A stretch of 64,000 bases of DNA from Jeotgalicoccus sp. (lineage in GTDB: Bacteria; Bacillota; Bacilli; Staphylococcales; Salinicoccaceae): positions 186,215 through 250,214 of the forward strand of contig DONT01000002.1 in NCBI GenBank assembly GCA_003513765.1, in the 5' to 3' direction. The notes below the pieces were generated by a model, which was not told where the DNA came from, did no database searches, and was given only the letters and a program-made list of their open reading frames with translations. Both the position numbers and the translations under genes were made by a program. The number at the start of each line of letters is the position of its first letter. Positions within the stretch are counted from its first letter, which is position 1. Below are positions 23,926-31,449 of this stretch, piece by piece.

Positions 23926-25902
23926 ATGAAAATTGCAGAATTAGAGAAACGTGTAGATTTAGTGGAACTAATCAGCGAAGAACATAGCTTAAAGAAAATC
24001 GGCACAAATGAATACTGGGTCAATCCTTGTCCGGTGTGTGATAGCAAAGATCATTTCACAGTATATGGAGATACAAATTCTTATTCGAGTTTTAGTCACT
24101 GCTGCAATGGTGGGAGTGTATACAAGTATTTAACCGAAGTTAAAGGAATGAACAACAGTTCAGCTTATGAACATTTATCAGAAATGGCAGGTGTAGAAGT
24201 GGAATCAATGGAAGTAAAAGAAATCCCTCCAACTCCGGCAGAAGTAGAAGGGAATAATAATTTAATCAATTCGATAACTCAATTATATCAGAATCAGAAG
24301 CAGGAAGATAAGAATTATTTCTTAATCGATAGAGGGCTGTCTAACAGCATTGTAGACGAATACAAGCTGTCTGTATACAAAGGGCACAACGGAGTAAGAA
24401 GGGCTGTCATGCCTATCTTTCAAGGCGGTAAAGTCGTTTCTTATGTGGAGCGTGAAATAGATGGAGAAAAGCAGTACTTGAATAACTCCGGAGCGGTTTA
24501 TCTATTCAATATGGATCACTTGAAAGATAAGTCAGATGAGCCGATTGTCATAGTAGAAAGTGCGATAGATGCACTCACGCTTGAAGCCCGGGGAATTAAA
24601 TCAATCGCTTTAAATGGTATCAATAATTGGAAGAAGCTCAAAGATAACGTAATCAAATTAAATGCGCAGAATAAACTGTTACTCACGGCATTTGATAATG
24701 ATAAAGCAGGCAGGTCTACAGCTGAAAAACTCGGCTATCCATCAATACAGATTCCGCTTGAATACAAAGATATAAATGAGTGGAATGTCGCTGAAATTGA
24801 AGCTGCTAAACGTAATGAACCTATTGCATCCATGCAGAACTCTTTGGCCGCTCAGATAGAACTCGGCAAGCAGCCCGACCAGTCAGCGAATTATATCCTG
24901 GAGCAATTTCAAAATGATATAGAACATATGAAGAAGTACAAACATAAAAAAACAGGCTTCGATAATCTCGATGCAGAACTCGGGGGAGTGTTCCCTGGGC
25001 TGAATGTACTCGGAAGCATTACCGGTGGCGGAAAAACAACTTTTACGCTGCAACTTGCAGATAATATGGCAAGGCTCGGAGATCATGTACTGTTTTTCAG
25101 CCTTGAACAGTCGAAGATGGAGCTGACCAGCAAGAGCTTGGCGCGAACTACCGCAGAAACGAACTTAAACGATGCAGTAGCAAGTATTTCGATACGTTCC
25201 GGATATCAGCCGCAGAGCGTGAAGGATGCGATACAGAGCTATTCAGCAGCCGCTCACAGGGTCAACGTGATAGAAGGTAATTTCAATACCAATGCTGCAA
25301 CAATTCGAGAATATACAGAACGATATATAGAAATTAATGATGTCATACCTGTTGTGATTGTCGATTACCTTCAAATCATGCCTGCACCGGATGAGCGGAT
25401 GAATGATAAGCAACGTATGGATTTTAACGTAACCACTTTAAAACGTATGAGCAGAGATTTAAATATAACGATCTTCGCAATCTCATCATTTAACCGTGGA
25501 AACTATATGTCACCGATTGACTTTGAAAGCTTCAAGGAATCGGGAGGGATTGAATACACCGCGGATTTGGTACTCGGTTTACAACTGGAAGCTATACACG
25601 ATGATATTTTTAACAGTCAGAACAAACTCAAAGAGAAACGGGCAAAAATCACAGATGCTATGAAAGAATCACCGCGACAGATGGAACTTGTCTGTTTGAA
25701 AAATAGAAATGGTAACGCTCGATTTACCTGTTCATATAGTTATTGGAGTAAATACGATTATTTTGAACAGAATGGTGTCACGGTAGGTGCAAAGTCTGTA
25801 AAGAGTGAATCAGACTTGTTCTCGGGTGTTAAAACGAACTATAAAGACAAATTCAAGAAAAAAGGTGTGGGTAGTGGAATGTTTGAAATACTACCTAACT
25901 AA
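23926..25902 (+). CDS. Primase-helicase fusion of the island
   Basis: 658 residues, like T7 gp4. A zinc-binding primase head (CPVC near 37, HCC near 64) is followed by a TOPRIM domain with VIVESAIDAL near 208 and the DND motif TAFDNDKAG near 263, then a DnaB-like helicase with Walker A GSITGGGKTTF near 365, SLEQSKME and Walker B VVIVDYLQIM near 483. It would prime and unwind island DNA during helper-phage induction. The ATG follows AAAGGAG. Islands that carry their own primase-helicase replicate independently of host DnaC. Confidence 0.92.
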   Translation: MKIAELEKRVDLVELISEEHSLKKIGTNEYWVNPCPVCDSKDHFTVYGDTNSYSSFSHCCNGGSVYKYLTEVKGMNNSSAYEHLSEMAGVEVESMEVKEIPPTPAEVEGNNNLINSITQLYQNQKQEDKNYFLIDRGLSNSIVDEYKLSVYKGHNGVRRAVMPIFQGGKVVSYVEREIDGEKQYLNNSGAVYLFNMDHLKDKSDEPIVIVESAIDALTLEARGIKSIALNGINNWKKLKDNVIKLNAQNKLLLTAFDNDKAGRSTAEKLGYPSIQIPLEYKDINEWNVAEIEAAKRNEPIASMQNSLAAQIELGKQPDQSANYILEQFQNDIEHMKKYKHKKTGFDNLDAELGGVFPGLNVLGSITGGGKTTFTLQLADNMARLGDHVLFFSLEQSKMELTSKSLARTTAETNLNDAVASISIRSGYQPQSVKDAIQSYSAAAHRVNVIEGNFNTNAATIREYTERYIEINDVIPVVIVDYLQIMPAPDERMNDKQRMDFNVTTLKRMSRDLNITIFAISSFNRGNYMSPIDFESFKESGGIEYTADLVLGLQLEAIHDDIFNSQNKLKEKRAKITDAMKESPRQMELVCLKNRNGNARFTCSYSYWSKYDYFEQNGVTVGAKSVKSESDLFSGVKTNYKDKFKKKGVGSGMFEILPN

Positions 25903-25918
25903 ACAGGAGGTTATGTAG

Positions 25919-26353
25919 ATGGATAATAAATATTTAAACGTAACAAAGTCGCTGAGAAGAAAAGAGATGCTGAAATCGGGAGAAAGGCTCGAGAGTTACA
26001 ACGAAAGAAAGAAAAATTACATCGAAGGTGGGGAGTACATGCCAAACAATTTACCGGAAGAACATCAAGCGGTATATAACGTAATTGCTTCAAATAAGGA
26101 GAAGTATATCACTAAAAATATGATTCTTACTAGGCTCGGCAAGGGGCAATCATACAAGCGAAAACTGGAGCAGATTATATATGACTTAGTTGTGAAATAT
26201 AGCTGTCCGATTGGTTCATCGAGTGCAGCATCGACAAAAGGTTTTTTCATCATATCGGATAAACATGATTTACACATTGCAAAACGAGATTTAACAAGCC
26301 GTACATTTACGATAAATAAACGTGTCGAAGCATTAGAAAATATTAAATTATAA
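25919..26353 (+). CDS. Island protein with winged-helix-like C-terminus, unknown
   Basis: 144 residues. AGGAGG lies 8 nt before the ATG at 25919; an internal ATG at 26039 after GGGGAG is a possible second start. The N-terminal 40 residues are highly charged. The rest (NLPEEHQAVYNVIASNKEKY, then LTRLGK) resembles a winged helix of the kind that follows phage helicase genes. No family name is justified. Confidence 0.65.
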   Translation: MDNKYLNVTKSLRRKEMLKSGERLESYNERKKNYIEGGEYMPNNLPEEHQAVYNVIASNKEKYITKNMILTRLGKGQSYKRKLEQIIYDLVVKYSCPIGSSSAASTKGFFIISDKHDLHIAKRDLTSRTFTINKRVEALENIKL

Positions 26354-26367
26354 GGGGAATAATATAT

Positions 26368-26610
26368 ATGAATTATGAGAAGGCATATCAACAATTAATT
26401 ACAGTCGTAATGGACGATATTGATAATGTATCAGTAGAGGCAGCGAAGAAAGTGGAGGCGATACATTCATCTATTACAGACAATCCCACATCTAACGAAC
26501 AGGGAATCACTGCTGATGAATGGAAACAAATGACTTATGCGGAACGTGTTGACTTCAAAGCGCAGAATCCAGAAACATATGACAATGCGCTGCGCGGAAA
26601 ATTTGAGTAA
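26368..26610 (+). CDS. Small island protein, phage-like C-terminus
   Basis: 80 residues, acidic, preceded by AAGGGGAA. The end (DEWKQMTYAERVDFKAQNPETY) resembles the closing segment of phage scaffold or capsid-associated proteins, which often end in a tyrosine-rich short helix. The resemblance is weak and the function is unknown. Confidence 0.55.
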   Translation: MNYEKAYQQLITVVMDDIDNVSVEAAKKVEAIHSSITDNPTSNEQGITADEWKQMTYAERVDFKAQNPETYDNALRGKFE

Positions 26611-26622
26611 AGGGGAATGACA

Positions 26623-27204
26623 ATGGAATCTATTAAAAAAGACATTTCTAAGGTACTTCAAAAACAAGGTGTACTCAAAGAGTATGGAGCCGAAATACAA
26701 ACGCTTGATGATGATATTAAAGCGTTGGAAGATAAAAGAATTGATACAGTCAGCTTTAAATTAGATAAAGAATTGGCGGAAAAACGAAATGTCAGAGCGG
26801 AACTCGGTCGTCAATTTAAAGAAGTGAAGGAACGTACAGAGGCGGAACTGTCAACGCTTGCCGACGGTATCAGCAGTAAGGCGGCACGTTACACCGCAGA
26901 AGTGTTCAACACTGATGAAACGCTTAATAAAAAAGAATTGGCAGCAAGAAAAGCCCTGTTAAATGGATATGCTGCTTATCAAGATTATGAAGAATGTCGT
27001 AAGCAGTTGGCAGTAAAAATCAGCGACGAGTTAAATAAACATGATTATAAATCTGCAGTTAAATACAGTAATCGCATGATGACACATGATCCATTGTTAG
27101 ACGTTCAAAGGTTTGAACCTAAGTTCAAAATCAATACAGGAACAAATGGAAAGCCCGACACTACAAGGCAGTTTTTCGAGCGATTAAAGAAAGAAGAAAT
27201 ATAA
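26623..27204 (+). CDS. Coiled-coil island protein, unknown function
   Basis: 193 residues. Residues 1-90 form a long heptad-like coiled coil rich in Lys, Glu and Asp; the remainder is helical. The ATG at 26623 has GGGGA 7 nt upstream; the ATG at 26617 is too close to it. A terminator follows. Its place between replication and terminase genes is where SaPIs keep capsid-size and interference genes, but no such family is recognisable. Confidence 0.65.
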   Translation: MESIKKDISKVLQKQGVLKEYGAEIQTLDDDIKALEDKRIDTVSFKLDKELAEKRNVRAELGRQFKEVKERTEAELSTLADGISSKAARYTAEVFNTDETLNKKELAARKALLNGYAAYQDYEECRKQLAVKISDELNKHDYKSAVKYSNRMMTHDPLLDVQRFEPKFKINTGTNGKPDTTRQFFERLKKEEI

Positions 27205-27210
27205 ATATTT

Positions 27211-27238
27211 AGCACTCTTAATTGAGTGCTTTTCTTTC
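27211..27238 (+). terminator. Terminator after the coiled-coil gene
   Basis: AGCACTC, loop TTAATT, GAGTGCT, then TTTCTTT. It divides the replication block from the terminase block. Confidence 0.85.
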
Positions 27239-27259
27239 AAATATACAGGGGGTGCAACG

Positions 27260-27481
27260 ATGAGATTAACCGGAATCATGAATAAGATTAATGCAGTTGA
27301 GCGCAGGATTACAGATTCTCGGCATAGTTTTACATCGAGTGTATCGATTGAACACTTACTTGAGAAGTACAATGTGACTGATGCAGAGCGGAACGCTGAT
27401 TCAGAACTCAGCAGAAACGCTGACAAGAAGATTGATGAGGTATTGGCACACGCGAAAGAATGGAGGGAACGCAGACGATGA
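27260..27481 (+). CDS. Small island protein before terS, unknown
   Basis: 73 residues, helical and highly charged (ends KEWRERRR). GGGGTG lies 6 nt before the ATG. It overlaps the next gene by 4 nt (ATGA). It is the first gene after a terminator, so a promoter for the packaging block should lie at about 27200-27255, but I see no strong one. Confidence 0.6.
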   Translation: MRLTGIMNKINAVERRITDSRHSFTSSVSIEHLLEKYNVTDAERNADSELSRNADKKIDEVLAHAKEWRERRR

Positions 27482-27792
27482 GTTTTCTAAATAGTAGGTT
27501 GAAGGCAATAGAGAAGAAGCTAGGCACAAAAGCTGCTGAAGGTTATTTAATAGTGTTTGTATCGACTGAGGACGGCAGCAGCATCGAAGTCAGTGCAACG
27601 CTTCAGGACGGTACACAGAAGAAGGAAACAGTCCATACAGAAGATGCACTATATCAATTCTTTAATGGCAACACATCAAAGACGGTATGTTTTGTTGATT
27701 TTATCGATTACTTTGAACCAGTCGAAGGCAGTTTATATGAGAGTGTCTTAAAACACGGTGTCGCAACAGACGGCAGTATAGATATTAATTAA
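27478..27792 (+). CDS. Island protein of the packaging block, unknown
   Basis: 104 residues with a mixed beta pattern (GYLIVFVSTEDGSSIEVSA, then KTVCFVDFIDYF). I chose the ATG at 27478, which overlaps the previous stop and has GGAGGG 10 nt upstream. It is followed after 16 bp by terS. No recognised domain. Confidence 0.6.
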   Translation: MSFLNSRLKAIEKKLGTKAAEGYLIVFVSTEDGSSIEVSATLQDGTQKKETVHTEDALYQFFNGNTSKTVCFVDFIDYFEPVEGSLYESVLKHGVATDGSIDIN

Positions 27793-27808
27793 AGGAGGTA
27801 TGATATAT

Positions 27809-28177
27809 ATGCTTGACCAAAAACAGCAGGAGTTCTTAGAAGCAATGATGGAAGAAAACACGGTAGAAAAAGCGGTTAAACGTGTAGGAATCGGAAAAGC
27901 GACCGCATACAGATATATGGAAGAACCGGAATTTAAGAAACAATTGTCAGAACATCGTCAGTCTGTCATGAACGCATTGGCACAAAAATTACAAAAGCAT
28001 GGAGAGAGCGCGGTCGATGTCCTGGGGAAGAACCTAACTGATCCGGAGAGTACTGTATCAACGAGAAACCAAACTGCTAAAATCTTACTGGACTTTGTTT
28101 ATAAAAATCACGAGATTGAAAATGTGATTGAGCGACTGGATGAAGTCGAAAGATTATTAGAAAATGAAGGCAGATAA
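27809..28177 (+). CDS. terS: Terminase small subunit (TerS)
   Basis: 122 residues. An N-terminal helix-turn-helix (FLEAMMEENTVEKAVKRVGI, then KATAYRYMEEPEFKKQL) is followed by a helical oligomerisation region and a short acidic C-terminus, the layout of phage-type small terminases. PICI TerS pairs with the helper's large terminase and directs packaging of island DNA. AAAGGAGG lies 10 nt before the ATG at 27809; the ATG at 27800 is too close. A terminator follows 14 bp after the stop. Confidence 0.85.
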   Translation: MLDQKQQEFLEAMMEENTVEKAVKRVGIGKATAYRYMEEPEFKKQLSEHRQSVMNALAQKLQKHGESAVDVLGKNLTDPESTVSTRNQTAKILLDFVYKNHEIENVIERLDEVERLLENEGR

Positions 28178-28191
28178 TAGTATAATTCAAT

Positions 28192-28220
28192 CCCTGCAGA
28201 GTAATCTGTAGGGGTTTTTT
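28192..28220 (+). terminator. Terminator after terS
   Basis: CCCTGCAGA, loop GTAA, TCTGTAGGG (one G-U pair), then GTTTTTT. Confidence 0.88.
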
Positions 28221-28269
28221 AATTGATTAATCAAAACGTTATGGAACGGTAAACAAAGGAAGTATTACT

Positions 28270-28317
28270 ATGATTTATAATGATATTGTAAAAAGTGAAC
28301 GCAATACAAGCTCATAG
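28270..28317 (+). CDS. Possible 15-residue micro-ORF
   Basis: ATG at 28270 with AAAGGAAG 7 nt upstream; it reads MIYNDIVKSERNTSS then stop. It overlaps the start of a diverged repeat also found at the right end of the island, so it may be only a relic of a longer gene or a leader peptide for the head-closure-like gene 34 bp downstream. Confidence 0.3.
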   Translation: MIYNDIVKSERNTSS

Positions 28318-28345
28318 AGAGCCGTTTAAACGTATAGTGGAGTGT
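28286..28345 (+). repeat. Diverged cargo-flanking repeat, copy A
   Basis: Shared blocks with 31688-31754 are TTGTAAAAA-GTGAACGC, AGAGCCGTTTAAA and GTATAGTG, in the same order and spacing within 2 bp. The two copies bracket the variable cargo. Confidence 0.65.
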
Positions 28346-28351
28346 TGACAC

Positions 28352-28552
28352 ATGGCACTAAGTTTTAATAAAAGAATTGAATTAGTCACACTGGAAGAAG
28401 CAGGCGGCCCGGAAGTAGGCGGAACCGTTGAAGTGTTATTCTCGAAAGCCTGGGCGGACATCAAGACTATGCAGGGCAGGGAAGTACAATCTTTAGGAAT
28501 ATCAGGACATGAACTCACTTCACGTTTTAATTTACCCCTCAAACTGGAATAG
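28352..28552 (+). CDS. Short phage head-closure (head-tail joining) protein
   Basis: 66 residues. The pattern FNKRIEL near 5, KAWADIKTMQGREV near 33 and HELTSRFNL matches the N-terminal half of the phage head-tail joining (head closure) family, usually about 110 residues. It stops where the second half should begin. A gene for a helper-type structural protein in an island without other head genes suggests either decay or a truncated decoy that acts on helper assembly. GGAG precedes the start. Confidence 0.6.
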   Translation: MALSFNKRIELVTLEEAGGPEVGGTVEVLFSKAWADIKTMQGREVQSLGISGHELTSRFNLPLKLE

Positions 28553-28617
28553 GTGCCGGTAAGAGGGGTACTTTTATTTATATATTGTTCATGATTTTTA
28601 ATTATTAAAGATAAACA

Positions 28618-29589
28618 TTAAGATTTTTCTTTTAACAAAGGGTGTAACTCGTTTAGCAACTCAGATTTAGAGGTACCTCTCTTTAAAGATCTTAGTTCCT
28701 TTTTAGATTTAACAATATCTTTATATTTAAAGGCGAATAAATAATTTAAAATTGATTGTCTAGATTCATTAATTGAAATCTTATAATGTTTGAATGAAGG
28801 ATACATTTTGTAAAAACTATTTTCTTTTTTTATTATTAAATCTTTTTGCATTTCTTGCATAATTGACCTTTTTTTATGTTTTAACTTATAATAATTTGTT
28901 TGCATTTCCTTTTTCATAATTTTCATTCTAGATTGGAAGTCTTTATATTCATTAATAGTCATATTCAAATTTAATCTTTTGCGTAAATCCATGAGACTGT
29001 ATGTTCTTTTTTTATAATTTCTAGGAGTTTTTTCTATGATTTCATCTGTGCTTCTTAGTAATATTTTAGTTTCTCTTGGATTTAGGTACGACCTTCCTTT
29101 ACAAATCTTCATCCATTCAGGTTTAGGTTCCTTTTCATCTATATACCACTCACAAGCCGTTGGAAATAAAAAAACTACGTATCCAGAAAGACCGAATTCT
29201 GTATTTGTTTCTTCAGCAATTAAGGTATGTAATATTAGATGTTCAAACAGATCGCAATATACTAATCTTTCTTTTTTATGATAGAAAAAAGGGTAGCGGT
29301 ACTTTTTTATATAATCAAAATTAGACAAGTTTTCAAATTTGTTTTCATCTATATGATGACAATACAATCCTTCAAAAGTTCTTTGATATTTCTTCCTAGT
29401 GATACTTTTAATTTCTCCTCTTAAAAAACGAGAGTATGATTTTTCACTAAAATAGTCGTTGGTAGCAGGACCGTATTTCGCCAGTAGATATTTTACTGCT
29501 TCAGAGTAGGTAAGACCCAACAATAATAGGTACCCATTTAATTTATCAGAGTGATTATCTAGTTCCACAACTTTACGGGAAACTTCCAT
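28618..29589 (-). CDS. HNH-like cargo protein of the island
   Basis: 323 residues, AT-rich, opposite in direction to the packaging genes. The central block YCHHIDENKFENLSN near 75, followed by LVYCDLFEHLILHTLI near 109, has the spaced His-His, Asn and His residues of a beta-beta-alpha-metal (HNH-type) nuclease. The C-terminal half is basic and helical. I chose the ATG at 29587-29589, since AAGGAGA lies 6 nt upstream; the ATGs at 29605-29610 lack a site. Its promoter overlaps a LexA-type box. It may be an anti-phage or helper-interference nuclease; no activity is proven by the sequence. Confidence 0.6.
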   Translation of the reverse strand: MEVSRKVVELDNHSDKLNGYLLLLGLTYSEAVKYLLAKYGPATNDYFSEKSYSRFLRGEIKSITRKKYQRTFEGLYCHHIDENKFENLSNFDYIKKYRYPFFYHKKERLVYCDLFEHLILHTLIAEETNTEFGLSGYVVFLFPTACEWYIDEKEPKPEWMKICKGRSYLNPRETKILLRSTDEIIEKTPRNYKKRTYSLMDLRKRLNLNMTINEYKDFQSRMKIMKKEMQTNYYKLKHKKRSIMQEMQKDLIIKKENSFYKMYPSFKHYKISINESRQSILNYLFAFKYKDIVKSKKELRSLKRGTSKSELLNELHPLLKEKS

Positions 29590-29631
29590 AATAATTCTCC
29601 TTATCATCATAATTTATTCTAGTATATCACC

Positions 29632-29660
29632 TTTACAAACAGAACGTATGTTCGTATAGT
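29632..29660. promoter_or_regulatory. Divergent SOS promoter with LexA-type box
   Basis: GAACGTATGTTC at 29642-29653 matches the Gram-positive LexA (DinR) box GAAC-N4-GTTC. It sits exactly between TTTACA (29632-29637) and TATAGT (29655-29660), a 17-bp-spaced promoter for yolD. Leftward, TGATATACT, an extended -10 for the HNH-like gene, lies just beyond, so its -35 zone overlaps the same box. Confidence 0.85.
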
Positions 29661-29679
29661 TGTCGTAAGAGGTGTAAAT

Positions 29680-30054
29680 ATGAACTCATCTAAATTAGCA
29701 GATAGCAACATCCCCCAGGGACGTGGAATGATTAAATGGGCACCATTCGCAACCATGCCGGAGCAATATGAAAATGTGCGAACTTTACACGAAAACAATA
29801 CGCATGTGCCTAAGCCGAATTTAAATACTGATCTACAGCAGGAGCTTGAACTGAAGCTGCGTGAATCACTTGGTAGAAACGTCATACTACGCTACTGGCT
29901 CGATGGATACGAGTTTCAGGTAGAATGCGTCATCGAGAGCATGGATGACTGCAGCAGGGTGGTTACTGTACGTAAAGAAGACAGTTTTATGTTTGTTCAA
30001 TTTGAAAATATTTATAGTGTAGATGAATATGATTATCTCCCTGAATTGTATTGA
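29680..30054 (+). CDS. YolD-like protein
   Basis: 124 residues. RGMIKWAPFATMPEQYENVR at 14-33 is the family signature, followed by KPNLNTDLQQELELKL and a beta-rich half (VILRYWLDGYEFQVECVI). YolD-family genes usually sit beside an SOS-induced Y-family polymerase (UvrX/ImuB type), but none is present here. AGAGGTG precedes the start and a LexA-type box lies in the promoter. Its role in the island is unknown; SOS expression would coincide with helper prophage induction. Confidence 0.82.
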   Translation: MNSSKLADSNIPQGRGMIKWAPFATMPEQYENVRTLHENNTHVPKPNLNTDLQQELELKLRESLGRNVILRYWLDGYEFQVECVIESMDDCSRVVTVRKEDSFMFVQFENIYSVDEYDYLPELY

Positions 30055-30061
30055 AGTTACA

Positions 30062-30083
30062 AACAATTTACCATATATGGGAA
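30062..30083. promoter_or_regulatory. Palindromic site, island copy
   Basis: AACAATTTACCATATATGGGAA contains the perfect palindrome CCATATATGG (30071-30080). It is nearly the same as 33866-33887, where the palindrome is TCATATATGA. The paired end changes keep the symmetry. Confidence 0.5.
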
Positions 30084-30175
30084 TCCTGACAGAAAAGCAT
30101 ATCTTTTAATAATTCTACAAGTTATATTAAATACGCAGCCCCTTCATGGCTGCAACCTTCTTAATATTTTTCTCG

Positions 30176-30210
30176 CCCTTCGCTTTTCAGAGTAGCGGAG
30201 GGTATTTTTG
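30176..30210 (+). terminator. Terminator before the acetyltransferase gene
   Basis: CCCTTCGC and GCGGAGGG (one G-U pair) followed by TATTTTT. A second stem, GCAGCC...GGCTGC, lies at 30135-30153. Confidence 0.75.
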
Positions 30211-30287
30211 TAGCAAAATTTAGAATAGTAATTAAGAACTAACAATGTTAAAAGTGGTAAAAATACAATGGCGTATAGGAGATACAA

Positions 30288-30830
30288 ATGATAAGTACTG
30301 AGCGATTATTAATTAAAAAAGTTAGTTTAAATGATGCAGATTCATTATTTAAAGTATGGTCAAACGATGCTGTGACGAAATATATGAATATTGATTCTAT
30401 GACAGATGCGTCGCATGCTGAAGATATGATTAAATTTTTTATTGCAGCCGATCATAATAATGAAGCTAATAGAATGGGAATCTTTTTAAAAGAGAATGAA
30501 GAAGTTGCCATAGGTTCTTGCGGGTTTAATTATATCGATTTTGAAAATGATAGGGTCGAGATTGGTTATGAACTGCATTCAGACTATTGGAGAAAAGGCT
30601 ACATGAAAGAAGCTTTGAAAGCTTTAATCTATTACGCTTTCGAAACGTACAATGTTAATAGAATTGAAGCAAAAGTAGATGTAGATAATATTCCATCCCA
30701 AAAGTTATTAGAAAATATAGGTTTCGAGTTTGAAGGGGTTTTAAGAGGTTATGAAAAACAACAAAGTCAGTATATCGATATTATGATGTACAGTATATTG
30801 AATAAAAACCGCCCAACTACTTCATTATAG
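30288..30830 (+). CDS. GNAT-family N-acetyltransferase (RimJ/RimL-like)
   Basis: 180 residues. The N-terminus STERLLIKKVSLNDADSLF and the acetyl-CoA loop region VEIGYELHSDYWRKGYMKEA near 97 are typical of RimJ/RimL-type acetyltransferases, and the family end KLLENIGFEFEGVLRGYEKQ is present. The substrate (protein N-terminus, amino acid or drug) cannot be inferred. TAGGAGA lies 7 nt upstream. It is AT-rich island cargo and shares a bidirectional terminator with the next gene. Confidence 0.88.
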   Translation: MISTERLLIKKVSLNDADSLFKVWSNDAVTKYMNIDSMTDASHAEDMIKFFIAADHNNEANRMGIFLKENEEVAIGSCGFNYIDFENDRVEIGYELHSDYWRKGYMKEALKALIYYAFETYNVNRIEAKVDVDNIPSQKLLENIGFEFEGVLRGYEKQQSQYIDIMMYSILNKNRPTTSL

Positions 30831-30850
30831 TAGAAGAGCGGTTTATTTTT
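30805..30850. terminator. Bidirectional terminator
   Basis: AAAACCGC and GCGGTTTA, with CTACT/AGTAG nested inside, lie between the convergent acetyltransferase and lipoprotein genes; A and T runs flank both sides. Confidence 0.75.
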
Positions 30851-30852
30851 AT

Positions 30853-31449
30853 TTATTCAGGTGTCACAGTGTAGATTGACTTTTCACCGCTGAATGACAT
30901 CATTGGTGCGAATTCTAATTCAATTTCTGAAGGTTCACCAACTAAAGCAAAAGCAACTGATCCCGATGAACTTCTGCCGTCGGATACTACATCTAAAACA
31001 ATGTCACCCACAGGGTACTCTTCTGCTTTAGATCCGTCAGCGTACACACTCAGATCAAAAGTAGGAGAGTAATCTTCACCTGTGTTATTTGTGAATGACA
31101 CATCTAAAATAACAACGCTGTCAGCTTCAATTTCAGCGAATTCGTTTCTTTCGTCAGTGTAGTAAGCAGCGTCTAAAGTGAATTCTACACCGTCCATCTC
31201 AACGGTATCGCCAACGGACAGATTTTCATCGACTGTTTCCGTTTCTTCTTCTACAACTTCTTCAGTATCTTCCGTTTCTGTTGATTCAGTTTCAGCTGTT
31301 TCAGTTTCAGTCTCTGTTGATTCAGTTTCAGCTGTTTCAGTTTCAGTCTCTGTGCCTTCAGTTTCTTCAGCTTCTGGCTCTTCCATGTCACCACATGCAG
31401 CAAGTAATAAAGCTGTCGATAATACAGTGCCTAGTAATAGTTTTTTCAT
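30853..31449 (-). CDS. DUF4352-type lipoprotein
   Basis: 198 residues. The signal peptide has lipobox LAAC (Cys at about 19). A Glu/Thr-rich spacer with a tandem TETETAETES repeat runs from 25 to 75, followed by an immunoglobulin-like DUF4352 domain (VGDTVEMDGVEFTLDAAYY; VVILDVSFTNNTGEDY). The ATG at 31449 has AGGAGG 9 nt upstream. It is last in the island, a cell-surface cargo protein of unknown role; such lipoproteins are frequent late cargo in Gram-positive islands and prophages. Confidence 0.85.
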   Translation of the reverse strand: MKKLLLGTVLSTALLLAACGDMEEPEAEETEGTETETETAETESTETETETAETESTETEDTEEVVEEETETVDENLSVGDTVEMDGVEFTLDAAYYTDERNEFAEIEADSVVILDVSFTNNTGEDYSPTFDLSVYADGSKAEEYPVGDIVLDVVSDGRSSSGSVAFALVGEPSEIELEFAPMMSFSGEKSIYTVTPE

